DNA from: RH2-MAG17b sp035945515
GTDB taxonomy: Bacteria > Acidobacteriota > Terriglobia > UBA7540
Assembly: GCA_035945515.1 (NCBI GenBank)
Contig: DASZAE010000366.1
Span: 1 to 8,039, forward strand
DNA length: 8,039 nt
Reading direction: 5' to 3'
Of this stretch, positions 1 to 5,110 are shown in pieces (within the stretch, counting starts at the first letter, position 1; every line of letters starts with the position of its first letter). The position numbers and the translations under genes were made by a program. Under the pieces are notes generated by a model. It was not told the DNA's origin. It searched no databases and saw only the letters and a program-made list of their open reading frames with translations.

Positions 1-267
1 AAACCGCCCCTTCCAATCCGCCTGCGGACCCACGCCAGTCTGATTAAGGTATTCGAAAACGGTGCCGACTTCGCGCACCCTTGCAACCCGGCGCAGCCCA
101 ACGCTGGCGACATTGGAAAGCGGCACCATCACCCGCATCCCGTTTGTGCCAAGCTTTAAGAGATAAAAAGTTTCCGGCCGGCCGGTAAGATTACGGCTTG
201 AAATCTGCTCGACGATGCCCACGCCCTGATTTGGATAAACTACCTTGTCTCCAACCCGGAAGTCCAT
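1..267 (-). CDS. CarD-family transcriptional regulator, N-terminal part (cut by window edge)
   Basis: The visible 89 residues begin MDFRVGDKVVYPNQGVGIVE, the characteristic opening of the CarD/CdnL family. These proteins bind the RNA polymerase beta subunit through a Tudor-like domain and stabilise open promoter complexes, especially at rRNA and housekeeping promoters. Residues 1-60 cover the Tudor-like RNAP-interaction domain, including the conserved stretch FYLLKLGTNGMRVMVPLSNV (34-53). The helical DNA-binding C-terminal domain starts at about residue 62 and is cut off by the left edge; CarD proteins are usually about 160-170 residues. The ATG at 265-267 follows a G-rich Shine-Dalgarno-like run (GGGGG, on the minus strand) by about five nucleotides, and the next upstream ATG is out of frame. 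The gene is divergent from the exonuclease gene. The TRCF-type helicase also carries a CarD domain, but there it is internal, not at the N-terminus. Family confidence is high; the exact paralogue is unknown. Confidence 0.93.
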   Translation of the reverse strand, partial: MDFRVGDKVVYPNQGVGIVEQISSRNLTGRPETFYLLKLGTNGMRVMVPLSNVASVGLRRVARVREVGTVFEYLNQTGVGPQADWKGRF

Positions 268-474
268 AATACCCCCATGAGTGTTTGAGATAAGACGATT
301 AACCTCTGCTTGTGCTCTGTCATCCCATATCATATATCACTTGACCCGCCCCGGCGCGGATATTTTGCGTTCTTAAAAAAATAAGCGGAGCCGGAAAAAC
401 AATGCGGCACGCGAAATGGCGAATAAAAAGTGAAACGCTACAAGAACTCGTATACAATGGCGGCTGGAGAAATC
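268..474. promoter_or_regulatory. Divergent intergenic region between carD-like gene and exonuclease gene
   Basis: This 207-bp stretch must hold the promoters of both divergent genes. It is locally A/T-rich around 330-345 and 371-382 and contains a TTGACC hexamer at 342-347 on the plus strand, but I find no convincing -10 box at 16-18 bp from it (TATTTT lies only 14 bp away). No promoter is therefore assigned. The plus-strand frame of the exonuclease remains open back to a GTG at 430, so 430-474 would be coding if that start were used. Confidence 0.4.
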
Positions 475-1749
475 ATGCACCTTGAAGAAAAGCTCCGCGA
501 ATTGCAGCGCATTTCGAAGCCGGCGTTGGAGAGTCGGACACAAAGCCCAGGATGGGCGCAGGAGCGGTTGAAACCGCTTCCAGCCCAGCGCGTTCCACAC
601 GGGATTGAAGAGTACGTGGAGGGGCGCGTGCGCAACGGCAGCCTGGGTGAATATTTCGTGGCTGAACAGGCGCTTCCATTTGGCCGGCCTTACGGGAAGA
701 TGCGCATCGGCGACATTGCGGCGGCGGACTTGCGCCCTCTCGAGACTGTCCTCCGCGGCCCTGCTTTGCCCAGCCCGGAGCGCCTGCTTTTTCTGGACAC
801 GGAAACTACCGGCCTCCTGGACGGAACGGGCACTTGCGCATTCCTGATTGGTATCGGCTCGATCCAAGGTTCGCAGTTCGTCGTACGGCAGTTTTTCTTG
901 CGCGATTACGCGGAGGAAAGCGCCGTGCTCACCGCGCTTGCTGAAGAAATGGAGCAGTTTGAAGGCTTGGTCACTTTCAACGGCAAGTCGTTTGACGCGC
1001 CGCTCCTCGAAGGGCGATACCGGTTCCATTGCCTAGAATCGCCTTTCAAGCGCATCATCCATCTTGACCTGCTGCACCCGGCGCGACGGCTTTGGAAACT
1101 GCGGCTGGGGCGCTGCCATCTTACCCACCTAGAGACTCACGTTCTCGACATCGCCCGCGATGGAGACGTGTCCGGCTCGGAAATCCCTGGCATTTATTTC
1201 GACTATCTTCACACCCGCGACCCGCGCGGCCTGCAGCCGGTATTCTTCCACAACGCGCTCGATATCATGTCGCTGGCTGCGCTCACCGTGGAGATGGCGC
1301 GCGTCATCCATGATTGGGAAGTTGCCAGCGAAAGCGGGGCCGCCGCTCAGATTCATAGTGTTGATTTATTGAGCCTCAGCCACATGCTTGAACGCGCTGG
1401 CGCGCACAGCTTGGCTTTCCCAGCCTGTGCCCGCGCGATTGCACTTGGGCTGCCCAAGACGGTCGAGCCGGGCGCTATGTGGCAACTCGCCGCTCACCAC
1501 AAGCGGCGCGAGGACTTTGAAAGCGCGGAAAAAATCTGGCTTGAACTGACCGCCCTCGAAACGCCTTTCGTTCTTCGGGCATTCCGCGAGCTTGCCATTT
1601 ATTACGAGCGCCGCCAGCGCGACTTTGCGAAGGCACTGCAGTTTACCGAACAAGCCATCAACCTTCTCACCACGGATTCCTCTGGTCCGCAACTTGGCCC
1701 GTTCACGCGCCGGCGCGAGCGATTACAAAAGCGCCTCGCGGCCCTGTAG
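475..1749 (+). CDS. YprB-like DEDD exonuclease (RNase_H_2 domain) with helical-repeat C-terminus
   Basis: The product has 424 residues and an RNase H-fold 3'-5' exonuclease domain of the YprB type. Visible motifs are ExoI LDTETTGL (D108, E110), the HLDLLHPARRLW segment (D198), ExoII TFNGKSFD (N169, D174) and ExoIII FHNALDIMSL (H259, N260, D263), so the metal-binding acidic residues are all present. Residues 290-424 look like TPR-type helical hairpins (for example AAHHKRREDFESAEKIW and YYERRQRDFAKALQFTEQAI), probably a protein-interaction module. Family members are predicted nucleases; the substrate is unknown. I chose the ATG at 475 because GGAGA (466-470) lies four bases upstream. A GTG at 430 and an ATG at 457 are in frame but lack such a site. 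In Firmicutes yprB neighbours the DEAD-box helicase gene yprA; no helicase is visible here. G+C is 65% in the lines counted. The stop is followed by a gene-free region without a clear terminator. Confidence 0.88.
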   Translation: MHLEEKLRELQRISKPALESRTQSPGWAQERLKPLPAQRVPHGIEEYVEGRVRNGSLGEYFVAEQALPFGRPYGKMRIGDIAAADLRPLETVLRGPALPSPERLLFLDTETTGLLDGTGTCAFLIGIGSIQGSQFVVRQFFLRDYAEESAVLTALAEEMEQFEGLVTFNGKSFDAPLLEGRYRFHCLESPFKRIIHLDLLHPARRLWKLRLGRCHLTHLETHVLDIARDGDVSGSEIPGIYFDYLHTRDPRGLQPVFFHNALDIMSLAALTVEMARVIHDWEVASESGAAAQIHSVDLLSLSHMLERAGAHSLAFPACARAIALGLPKTVEPGAMWQLAAHHKRREDFESAEKIWLELTALETPFVLRAFRELAIYYERRQRDFAKALQFTEQAINLLTTDSSGPQLGPFTRRRERLQKRLAAL

Positions 1750-1788
1750 CTGGGGGCTTAATGCCGCCGGCCTTTAATAAAACTGGCA

Positions 1789-1929
1789 GCCAGAGGACGC
1801 CGCTACAGAATCAGCCATCGCTGATGTATGGCTCGTGTGTAGCACAATCTAGGCTCCTGGCCAAAGGCCGTATTCCGCGCTTACATTAATCAACTGGCCG
1901 GTGATGTTTCGCACCCTTTCCGTACACAG
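1789..1929 (-). repeat. Left copy of duplicated block (SDR 3' end plus downstream DNA)
   Basis: This 141-bp stretch aligns with 3469-3610 over its whole length with one single-base gap and roughly 85% identity by hand alignment. It covers about 60 bp beyond the SDR stop codon and the last 26 codons plus stop. Both copies have the same orientation and start about 1,680 bp apart. The match ends abruptly at 1929, exactly where the inverted-repeat arm starts; beyond that point the right copy continues as normal SDR coding sequence while the left does not. Confidence 0.9.
1849..1929 (-). pseudogene. Truncated 3' remnant of an SDR oxidoreductase gene
   Basis: Read on the minus strand this gives 26 codons, LCTERVRNITGQ followed by LINVSAEYGLWPGA, and a TAG stop. 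The intact SDR at 3530-4339 ends LCSEGAQNITGQ, LIDVSAGYGLWPGA, TAG. Twenty of 26 residues and 68 of 81 bases match. Of the 11 codons that differ, five are silent. Nothing upstream in the frame resembles the rest of an SDR, since the remnant runs straight into the inverted repeat. It is therefore a gene fragment, either from duplication of the neighbouring SDR or from a related SDR that was replaced. It has no start and should not be expressed as an enzyme. Confidence 0.85.
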
Positions 1930-1981
1930 CGGGTAGCCATCTCTGAAACGGCGATACCGTTTCAGAGATGGCTACCCGCTG
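1927..1981. repeat. Perfect 25-bp inverted repeat (hairpin, 5-nt loop)
   Basis: Arms at 1927-1951 and 1957-1981 are perfectly complementary over 25 bp around a CGATA loop. The 3' arm starts CCGTTTCAGAGATGGCTACC. No T-run follows on either strand, so it is not a typical intrinsic terminator. A third copy of the arm lies at 3430-3457. The perfect pairing beside a diverged gene relic suggests a recent or actively maintained element, such as a REP-like palindrome or the footprint of a short mobile element. Confidence 0.9.
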
Positions 1982-2106
1982 ATCGGTAAGCATGAAGTGG
2001 GCGAGATAGTTCGCGGCAGGAAAAAAGTGTCCGTAATGCAGCCAGCGGGCGGAAAAGCCCAGGTAGCACGAAGTTTTTACTAACCATCCGTTACATTAAC
2101 CGGCGC

Positions 2107-2135
2107 TTGTGCCGCCCCTCGTAAAGTTGTATATA
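2107..2135 (+). promoter_or_regulatory. Possible sigma-70-type promoter of the HAF/PEP-CTERM gene
   Basis: TTGTGC (2107-2112) and TATATA (2130-2135) are separated by 17 bp, the optimal spacing, and lie 27 bp upstream of the start codon at 2163. The -10 box is good and the -35 box matches the consensus at only three positions. The same stretch has a GG-N10-GC arrangement (2102-2115) as in sigma-54 promoters, but without the flanking consensus. Confidence 0.35.
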
Positions 2136-2162
2136 TGAAGCACTCTTCAATGGGAGGGGCTT

Positions 2163-3122
2163 ATGAAAATTGCAGCTATTCTGACTTTACTAGTTGTTAT
2201 AAATGCAGGCGCAGCCAAGGGTGACAATCTGGTCGTGGGATTCAACATCCCTGCGGGAGGCTCCTATACGGTGGCTTCTGGAATCAACGATCTCGGGACG
2301 ATCGTCGGTTCGTATGTTAACACTTCCAGCCAGCAGTTGGGTTTCGCACTTGCTGGTGACTCGGTCACCACACTCCAAATGCCTGGAAACTCATTTACAA
2401 CCGCTCAAGGAATAAATGATCTCGGCGAGGTAGTGGGTTGGGCGGGTTCTGCCGGGGCACTGACCGAAGGGTTTGTCTACAACAATGGTACGTTTACAGC
2501 CTTGGCGGTCCCTGGGGCAGCGTCCACAGCTGCTTTCGGTGTGAACGATCAAGGAGAGGTGGTCGGACAGTACGAAGCGAACGGCCAACAGTACGGGTTT
2601 ATATACAACAACGGCACCTTTTCCACTGTCGAGGTTCCGGGCGCGACCGGTACAGCGGTGTTTGGCATAAACGATTCAGGAGAGTTAGTCGGCGGCTACT
2701 GTGATAAGACCTGCAACAGCTACAGCTTAGGATTTGCAGAGGCCAATGGTGTTTTCACAACAGTCAAGTACCCAGGCGCGGAAGGGACAGCCGTTTATGG
2801 CGTTAACGATGTTGGTGACCTCGTAGGTTCTTGGGGAACGACCGGGATAGGTGACTTTGGGTTCGTTGACATAGCTGGCGAGATGCAAACAGTAACAGTC
2901 GGGTCTAGTACAGACAGTGCGGTGTGGGGAATCAACGACTCCGACGAGATAGTTGGGTTCTGGGCGGACCCAAACGCCTCGTTCCACGGCTTCTACGGCT
3001 CGGTGGAACCTGCGCCCGAGCCACCAACAATATGTCTCTTCCTGGTGGCGGGTGCTTTCTTCCTTGCCATGGCTTTAGCTGGACGGCGGTCTTTGTCTCT
3101 GCGCGCGAAATGGACTGCGTGA
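2163..3122 (+). CDS. Secreted HAF-repeat protein with PEP-CTERM-like sorting tail
   Basis: The product has 319 residues. An N-terminal signal peptide (K2, hydrophobic 3-18, likely cleavage near 18-20) precedes six repeats with the core G(I/V)ND-x-G-(E/T/D)-(I/V/L)-VG at residues 40-49, 83-92, 126-135, 168-177, 213-222 and 256-265, a period of about 43 residues. The pattern is that of the HAF family of extracellular repeat proteins and may fold as a beta-propeller-like structure. C180 and C184 could form a disulfide. The tail APEPPT (284-289), then a hydrophobic segment (290-306) and RR (308-309), is a PEP-CTERM signal, normally processed by an exosortase at the inner membrane before surface display. 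The start is firm: GGGAGGGG (2152-2159) lies three bases before the ATG. No exosortase is in the window. G+C in counted lines is 52-57%, below the neighbouring genes. Substrate or partner is unknown; such proteins are often linked to biofilm or extracellular matrix. Confidence 0.88.
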   Translation: MKIAAILTLLVVINAGAAKGDNLVVGFNIPAGGSYTVASGINDLGTIVGSYVNTSSQQLGFALAGDSVTTLQMPGNSFTTAQGINDLGEVVGWAGSAGALTEGFVYNNGTFTALAVPGAASTAAFGVNDQGEVVGQYEANGQQYGFIYNNGTFSTVEVPGATGTAVFGINDSGELVGGYCDKTCNSYSLGFAEANGVFTTVKYPGAEGTAVYGVNDVGDLVGSWGTTGIGDFGFVDIAGEMQTVTVGSSTDSAVWGINDSDEIVGFWADPNASFHGFYGSVEPAPEPPTICLFLVAGAFFLAMALAGRRSLSLRAKWTA

Positions 3123-3146
3123 GGCGGCTTCCGGCGACGCAGGTGG

Positions 3147-3178
3147 CGCACACATGGCGCGGGGGTGCCATGTGTGCG
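3147..3178 (+). terminator. Stem-loop after the HAF gene, 12-bp perfect stem, no T-run
   Basis: CGCACACATGGC (3147-3158) pairs perfectly with GCCATGTGTGCG (3167-3178) around an 8-nt G-rich loop, 25 bp after the HAF stop codon. The position suits a terminator or an mRNA 3'-end stabiliser, but no run of T follows, so intrinsic termination is doubtful. Its right arm overlaps a competing 7-bp hairpin (GTGCGAT 3174-3180 with ATCGCAC 3188-3194). Confidence 0.4.
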
Positions 3179-3213
3179 ATGAAAAGAATCGCACCTGTTC
3201 CTGAAAGCCGCAC

Positions 3214-3234
3214 AGATCGCAAAAAGCGCGATCT
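3214..3234. repeat. Small inverted repeat, 7-bp stem
   Basis: AGATCGC (3214-3220) pairs with GCGATCT (3228-3234) around AAAAAGC. It is one of several small stem-loops downstream of the HAF gene; its function is unknown and it could arise by chance. Confidence 0.35.
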
Positions 3235-3397
3235 ATGCGCCACCCGTGATTCATGGCATCGACGACCACGGCGTATTCGGAGGAGCGAAGAACCACCACA
3301 CGCTATCTTAGATGAACCGTGACGAAGAAGATTCGGTTGGAGACATGCAGTCGTCGGCGTGAGACATCGCCCAAAACATTACCTCAGAAGCCCAGCG

Positions 3398-3424
3398 GTC
3401 AAGTGTTGCCAAAAACCACTTGAC
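3398..3424. repeat. Small inverted repeat, 8-bp stem
   Basis: GTCAAGTG (3398-3405) pairs with CACTTGAC (3417-3424) around an 11-nt A-rich loop. It ends five bases before the third copy of the hairpin arm. Its position between that arm and the HAF gene marks it as possibly part of the cassette end, but this is speculative. Confidence 0.4.
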
Positions 3425-3429
3425 AAGGC

Positions 3430-3457
3430 ATCGCCGTTTCAGAGATGGCTACCCGCT
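3430..3457 (+). repeat. Third copy of the hairpin-arm repeat
   Basis: These 28 bases are identical to the reverse complement of 1928-1955, the left arm plus loop bases. Their last 24 bases equal 1957-1980, the right arm. The repeat is thus in direct orientation with the right arm, and the two direct copies bracket the HAF gene at 1982-3429. It lies 12 bases to the left of the right duplicated block. Confidence 0.9.
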
Positions 3458-3468
3458 TGATGCCGTCG

Positions 3469-3610
3469 GCCAGAGGCCGGCGCTACAGAATCAACGGTCG
3501 CTGATTTATGGCGTCCTGTATAGCACAATCTATGCTCCCGGCCAAAGGCCGTACCCCGCGCTTACGTCAATCAACTGGCCAGTAATGTTTTGCGCCCCCT
3601 CCGAACACAG
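3469..3610 (-). repeat. Right copy of duplicated block (includes end of intact SDR gene)
   Basis: This is the partner of 1789-1929. Positions 3469-3529 are downstream DNA and 3530-3610 are the last 26 codons plus stop of the intact SDR gene. Because the gene continues normally to the right, this copy is the one attached to a functional reading frame. It contains two palindromes with nearly the same core, CGGCC-AGA-GGCCG (3467-3479) and CGGCC-AAA-GGCCG (3539-3551). Confidence 0.9.
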
Positions 3611-4339
3611 AAACAAAACCGCTCGAGCGATGTCTTCCGCGGTCACGGCGCGGGCGAGCGCCGCCGGCCGCATAAACTGCTCGCGCATGACCTTGACCGG
3701 CACTCGCAGTGCGTTCGCCCGCGACTGAATCACCCGCTCCAGCGCCTCTCCGGCGACGGGGCCGGGACAAAGGGCATGCACTTGTATGCCCTGCGCGCCC
3801 GCTTCCTGCGCAAGGGTCAGCGTCAGGCTGTTCAGCGCGGCCTTCGAGGCGGCGTAAGGCGCTCGTAGTGGGTAGCCCCAACGCGAGACGACAGAGGAAA
3901 TGTTGATAATGCGCCCCTGGCGGCGCCGCGCCATGTGCCTGAGGCACTCGCGGGAAAAGAGGAACGCACCCGTCAGGTTGGTCTCCACTACATCGCGCCA
4001 TTGTTTGAGTTTGATTTGCGTAAGAGGCGCCGTGGGGCCGCGCGCGCCTGCGTTGTTCACCAGAATATTGACGCCGCCAAAGTGGCGAATGACCGTTGCG
4101 ACTGCGCGCTCGACATCGCGCTCTTCGCGCACGTCTGCGCGCACCAGCAGAGACCGGCTGGCGTCCAGGCTAAGGTCCTGGGCGCGTTTAGCGGCGGCTT
4201 TAAGCCGCTGGAGACTGCGCCCCACCCATACAACTTTCGCGCCGGATTTGAGCAGTTCGAGTGCGATCGTCGCGCCGATCTCGCCGCCTGCCCCGGTAAT
4301 GATCGCTACTTGATCCTGAAGTTGTCCGGAAGATTTCAT
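3530..4339 (-). CDS. Short-chain dehydrogenase/reductase (SDR, FabG-like)
   Basis: The product has 269 residues, typical of a classical SDR. The cofactor motif TGAGGEIG is at 15-22, followed by a second strand ending VVWVGRS with R41, which suggests NADP(H) preference. NNAG is at 95-98, and the catalytic tetrad is N121, S149 (in NISS), Y162 and K166 (YAASK), then the PG motif at 192-193. It should be a cytoplasmic oxidoreductase acting on a carbonyl or hydroxyl substrate; 3-oxoacyl-ACP reductase-like activity is possible but cannot be shown from sequence. I chose the ATG at 4337-4339 because family homology begins here. The frame stays open for 38 more codons upstream, but that stretch is made of dispersed repeat DNA. 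No clear Shine-Dalgarno precedes the chosen ATG. The gene is 253 bp from the next minus-strand gene, so it is probably a separate transcription unit. Its 3' end is duplicated at 1849-1929. Confidence 0.92.
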   Translation of the reverse strand: MKSSGQLQDQVAIITGAGGEIGATIALELLKSGAKVVWVGRSLQRLKAAAKRAQDLSLDASRSLLVRADVREERDVERAVATVIRHFGGVNILVNNAGARGPTAPLTQIKLKQWRDVVETNLTGAFLFSRECLRHMARRRQGRIINISSVVSRWGYPLRAPYAASKAALNSLTLTLAQEAGAQGIQVHALCPGPVAGEALERVIQSRANALRVPVKVMREQFMRPAALARAVTAEDIARAVLFLCSEGAQNITGQLIDVSAGYGLWPGA

Positions 4340-4365
4340 GCTGTGCGGAGTGAACTCTGTAAATA

Positions 4366-4526
4366 TGTCATTCTGAGGAGCCGAGGCGGTCCTGAGCGTA
4401 GCAAAGGAAGAATCTCGGAAGTTATTGATTTCACACAGAAGCAGATTCTTCACGGAGTTTACCCTGAGCGAAATGCCGGGATTCTTCGCTTCGCTCAGAA
4501 TGACAAGCGAAGGGCTCAGAATGACA
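4366..4526. repeat. Cluster of dispersed intergenic repeats (tgtcattctgag / gaagaatct family)
   Basis: A direct unit starts with TGTCATTCTGAGGAG at 4366 and ends at GAAGAATCTC (4416). An inverted unit ends GCTCAGAATGACA at 4505 and includes GATTCTTCGC from 4480; a related GATTCTTCAC lies at 4444. A third short inverted piece, GGGCTCAGAATGACA, ends at 4526. From memory, such sequences are widespread non-coding repeats in many bacterial genomes including Acidobacteriota, though their origin is not settled. They fill most of the space between the secreted-protein gene and the SDR gene and make up the putative leader of the SDR transcript. Confidence 0.75.
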
Positions 4527-4592
4527 GCGCCAACGGGTTTTTCAATAACCTGCTAAACGGCGAACGCTGCGCTGTAAAAAACGGCGCCGCGA

Positions 4593-5078
4593 TCAATCGG
4601 CTGGCCCTTCGCCGCGAGGAATGGACTTTAGAACCACCTGCTGCTTAACGGTTTTTTGTTCTCCTGTGACCGAGTTCAAGATGATGGTTTGAAGTTCACC
4701 TTCAAGTTGTAGATAGTCCGGGTCGCCCGGCTTCTTGCCCGCGCCGCGCTCAACCGATCCGCTAAAGCGATAGAACTTTTCGTGAATCGGCCGGGTTTTG
4801 AACTCGACGTGATCCCCTTTCCGGGAGCCAATGGTGATGGGGTAGCTCAGCACATCATCCGATTCACTCTCGCCCTCGAACACATCGATATATCCCTTTA
4901 ATGCGTCTTCTTCCTGAAGAATGGAGAGCGAATCTTCCGGCCCCAGGAAGTGGTAGCGCCCCGTCATGCGCGGTACGGTTGCGGCCATCTGCGCTTGCCC
5001 GCTCCCCGATGCCATTAAAGGAATCGCAGACAGGGCGGCCACGCACAGTAAAAGCGGGATTTCGCGCATCTTGATCAT
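4593..5078 (-). CDS. Small secreted protein of unknown function
   Basis: The product has 161 residues and I do not recognise a named family. A signal peptide is clear: K3 and R5, a hydrophobic core from 7 to 22, and likely cleavage around 24-30. The mature part looks beta-rich, with alternating hydrophobic stretches (GRYHFLGPEDSLSILQEE at 40-57, LKGYIDVFEGE at 60-70, DHVEFKTRPIHEKFYRFSG at 89-107, YLQLEGELQTIILN at 122-135), compatible with a small beta-barrel or sandwich in the periplasm. No catalytic motif is evident, and C12 in the leader has no lipobox around it. The ATG at 5078 is preceded by a weak GAGAA; M4 (5069) is an alternative. It starts 32 nt after the response regulator stop and is probably cotranscribed with the two-component genes, although a TATAAT box just upstream could allow separate expression. 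Confidence 0.75.
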   Translation of the reverse strand: MIKMREIPLLLCVAALSAIPLMASGSGQAQMAATVPRMTGRYHFLGPEDSLSILQEEDALKGYIDVFEGESESDDVLSYPITIGSRKGDHVEFKTRPIHEKFYRFSGSVERGAGKKPGDPDYLQLEGELQTIILNSVTGEQKTVKQQVVLKSIPRGEGPAD

Positions 5079-5098
5079 CTGTTTCTCGAGCGAGTTTT

Positions 5099-5104
5099 AT
5101 TATA
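5099..5104 (-). promoter_or_regulatory. Candidate -10 box (TATAAT) upstream of the small secreted protein gene
   Basis: On the minus strand a perfect TATAAT lies 21 bp before the start codon at 5078, in the short gap after the response regulator stop. No recognisable -35 hexamer lies at 16-18 bp; that position falls in the last codons of the regulator gene. It could be an internal promoter or chance A/T-richness. Confidence 0.25.
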
Positions 5105-5110
5105 ACGGAA

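Larger units (their letters stand above)
1750..2106. other. Gene-free region containing an SDR-gene relic and a long hairpin
   Basis: No credible gene lies here. Left to right it holds about 40 bp of unremarkable sequence, a diverged duplicate of the SDR 3' end (1789-1929), a perfect 25-bp inverted repeat (1927-1981) and about 125 bp without a recognisable element. On the minus strand a stop-free frame runs from about 2098 through the hairpin into the relic, but it has no supported start and reads both hairpin arms, so I do not call it a gene. Confidence 0.7.
3123..3529. other. Gene-free region with several stem-loops and repeats
   Basis: No supported gene lies in these roughly 400 bp. An open plus-strand frame overlapping the end of the HAF gene continues to 3322 but has low-complexity, arginine-rich content and no start of its own. 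The region holds stem-loops at 3147-3178, 3174-3194, 3214-3234 and 3398-3424, the third copy of the hairpin arm (3430-3457), and the start of the right duplicated block (from 3469), which also carries the palindrome CGGCC-AGA-GGCCG (3467-3479). Confidence 0.7.

Noticed and set aside
373..1029. Long minus-strand open frame (218 codons) opposite the exonuclease gene
   Set aside because: It lies antisense to a gene with clear catalytic motifs, has arginine- and phenylalanine-rich low-complexity content and no recognisable domain.
1930..2098. Minus-strand stop-free frame reading through the hairpin (contains YGHFFPAANYLAHFMLTD)
   Set aside because: The segment looks protein-like by eye, but it has no supported start, encodes both arms of a perfect inverted repeat and is short. 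It may be a gene relic or repeat-derived; not strong enough to annotate.
2102..2115. Sigma-54 promoter (GG-N10-GC) for the HAF gene, which could link it to the PilR-type regulator
   Set aside because: Only the invariant dinucleotides match; the TGGCAC and TTGC flanks are missing, and such pairs are common by chance in GC-rich DNA.
2924..3322. Plus-strand open frame of 132 codons overlapping the end of the HAF gene
   Set aside because: It begins inside the HAF coding sequence in another frame, has arginine-rich shadow-like content and no Shine-Dalgarno; the HAF frame has clear repeats and a sorting signal.
1927..3457. CRISPR array
   Set aside because: Only three copies, one inverted, with spacings of 5 bp and about 1.45 kb; no regular repeat-spacer structure and no cas genes.
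4340..4453. 38-codon N-terminal extension of the SDR protein
   Set aside because: The SDR fold begins at the ATG at 4339, and the extension is encoded by dispersed repeat DNA; kept only as a finding.
4527..4592. Terminator after the small secreted protein gene
   Set aside because: There is a CGGCGCCG palindrome followed by T residues on the minus strand, but it lacks a loop-forming stem of useful length; not convincing.
3935..4648. Plus-strand open frame of 237 codons across the SDR gene and the repeat region
   Set aside because: It is antisense to the SDR catalytic core and runs through repeats; no domain or start signal.
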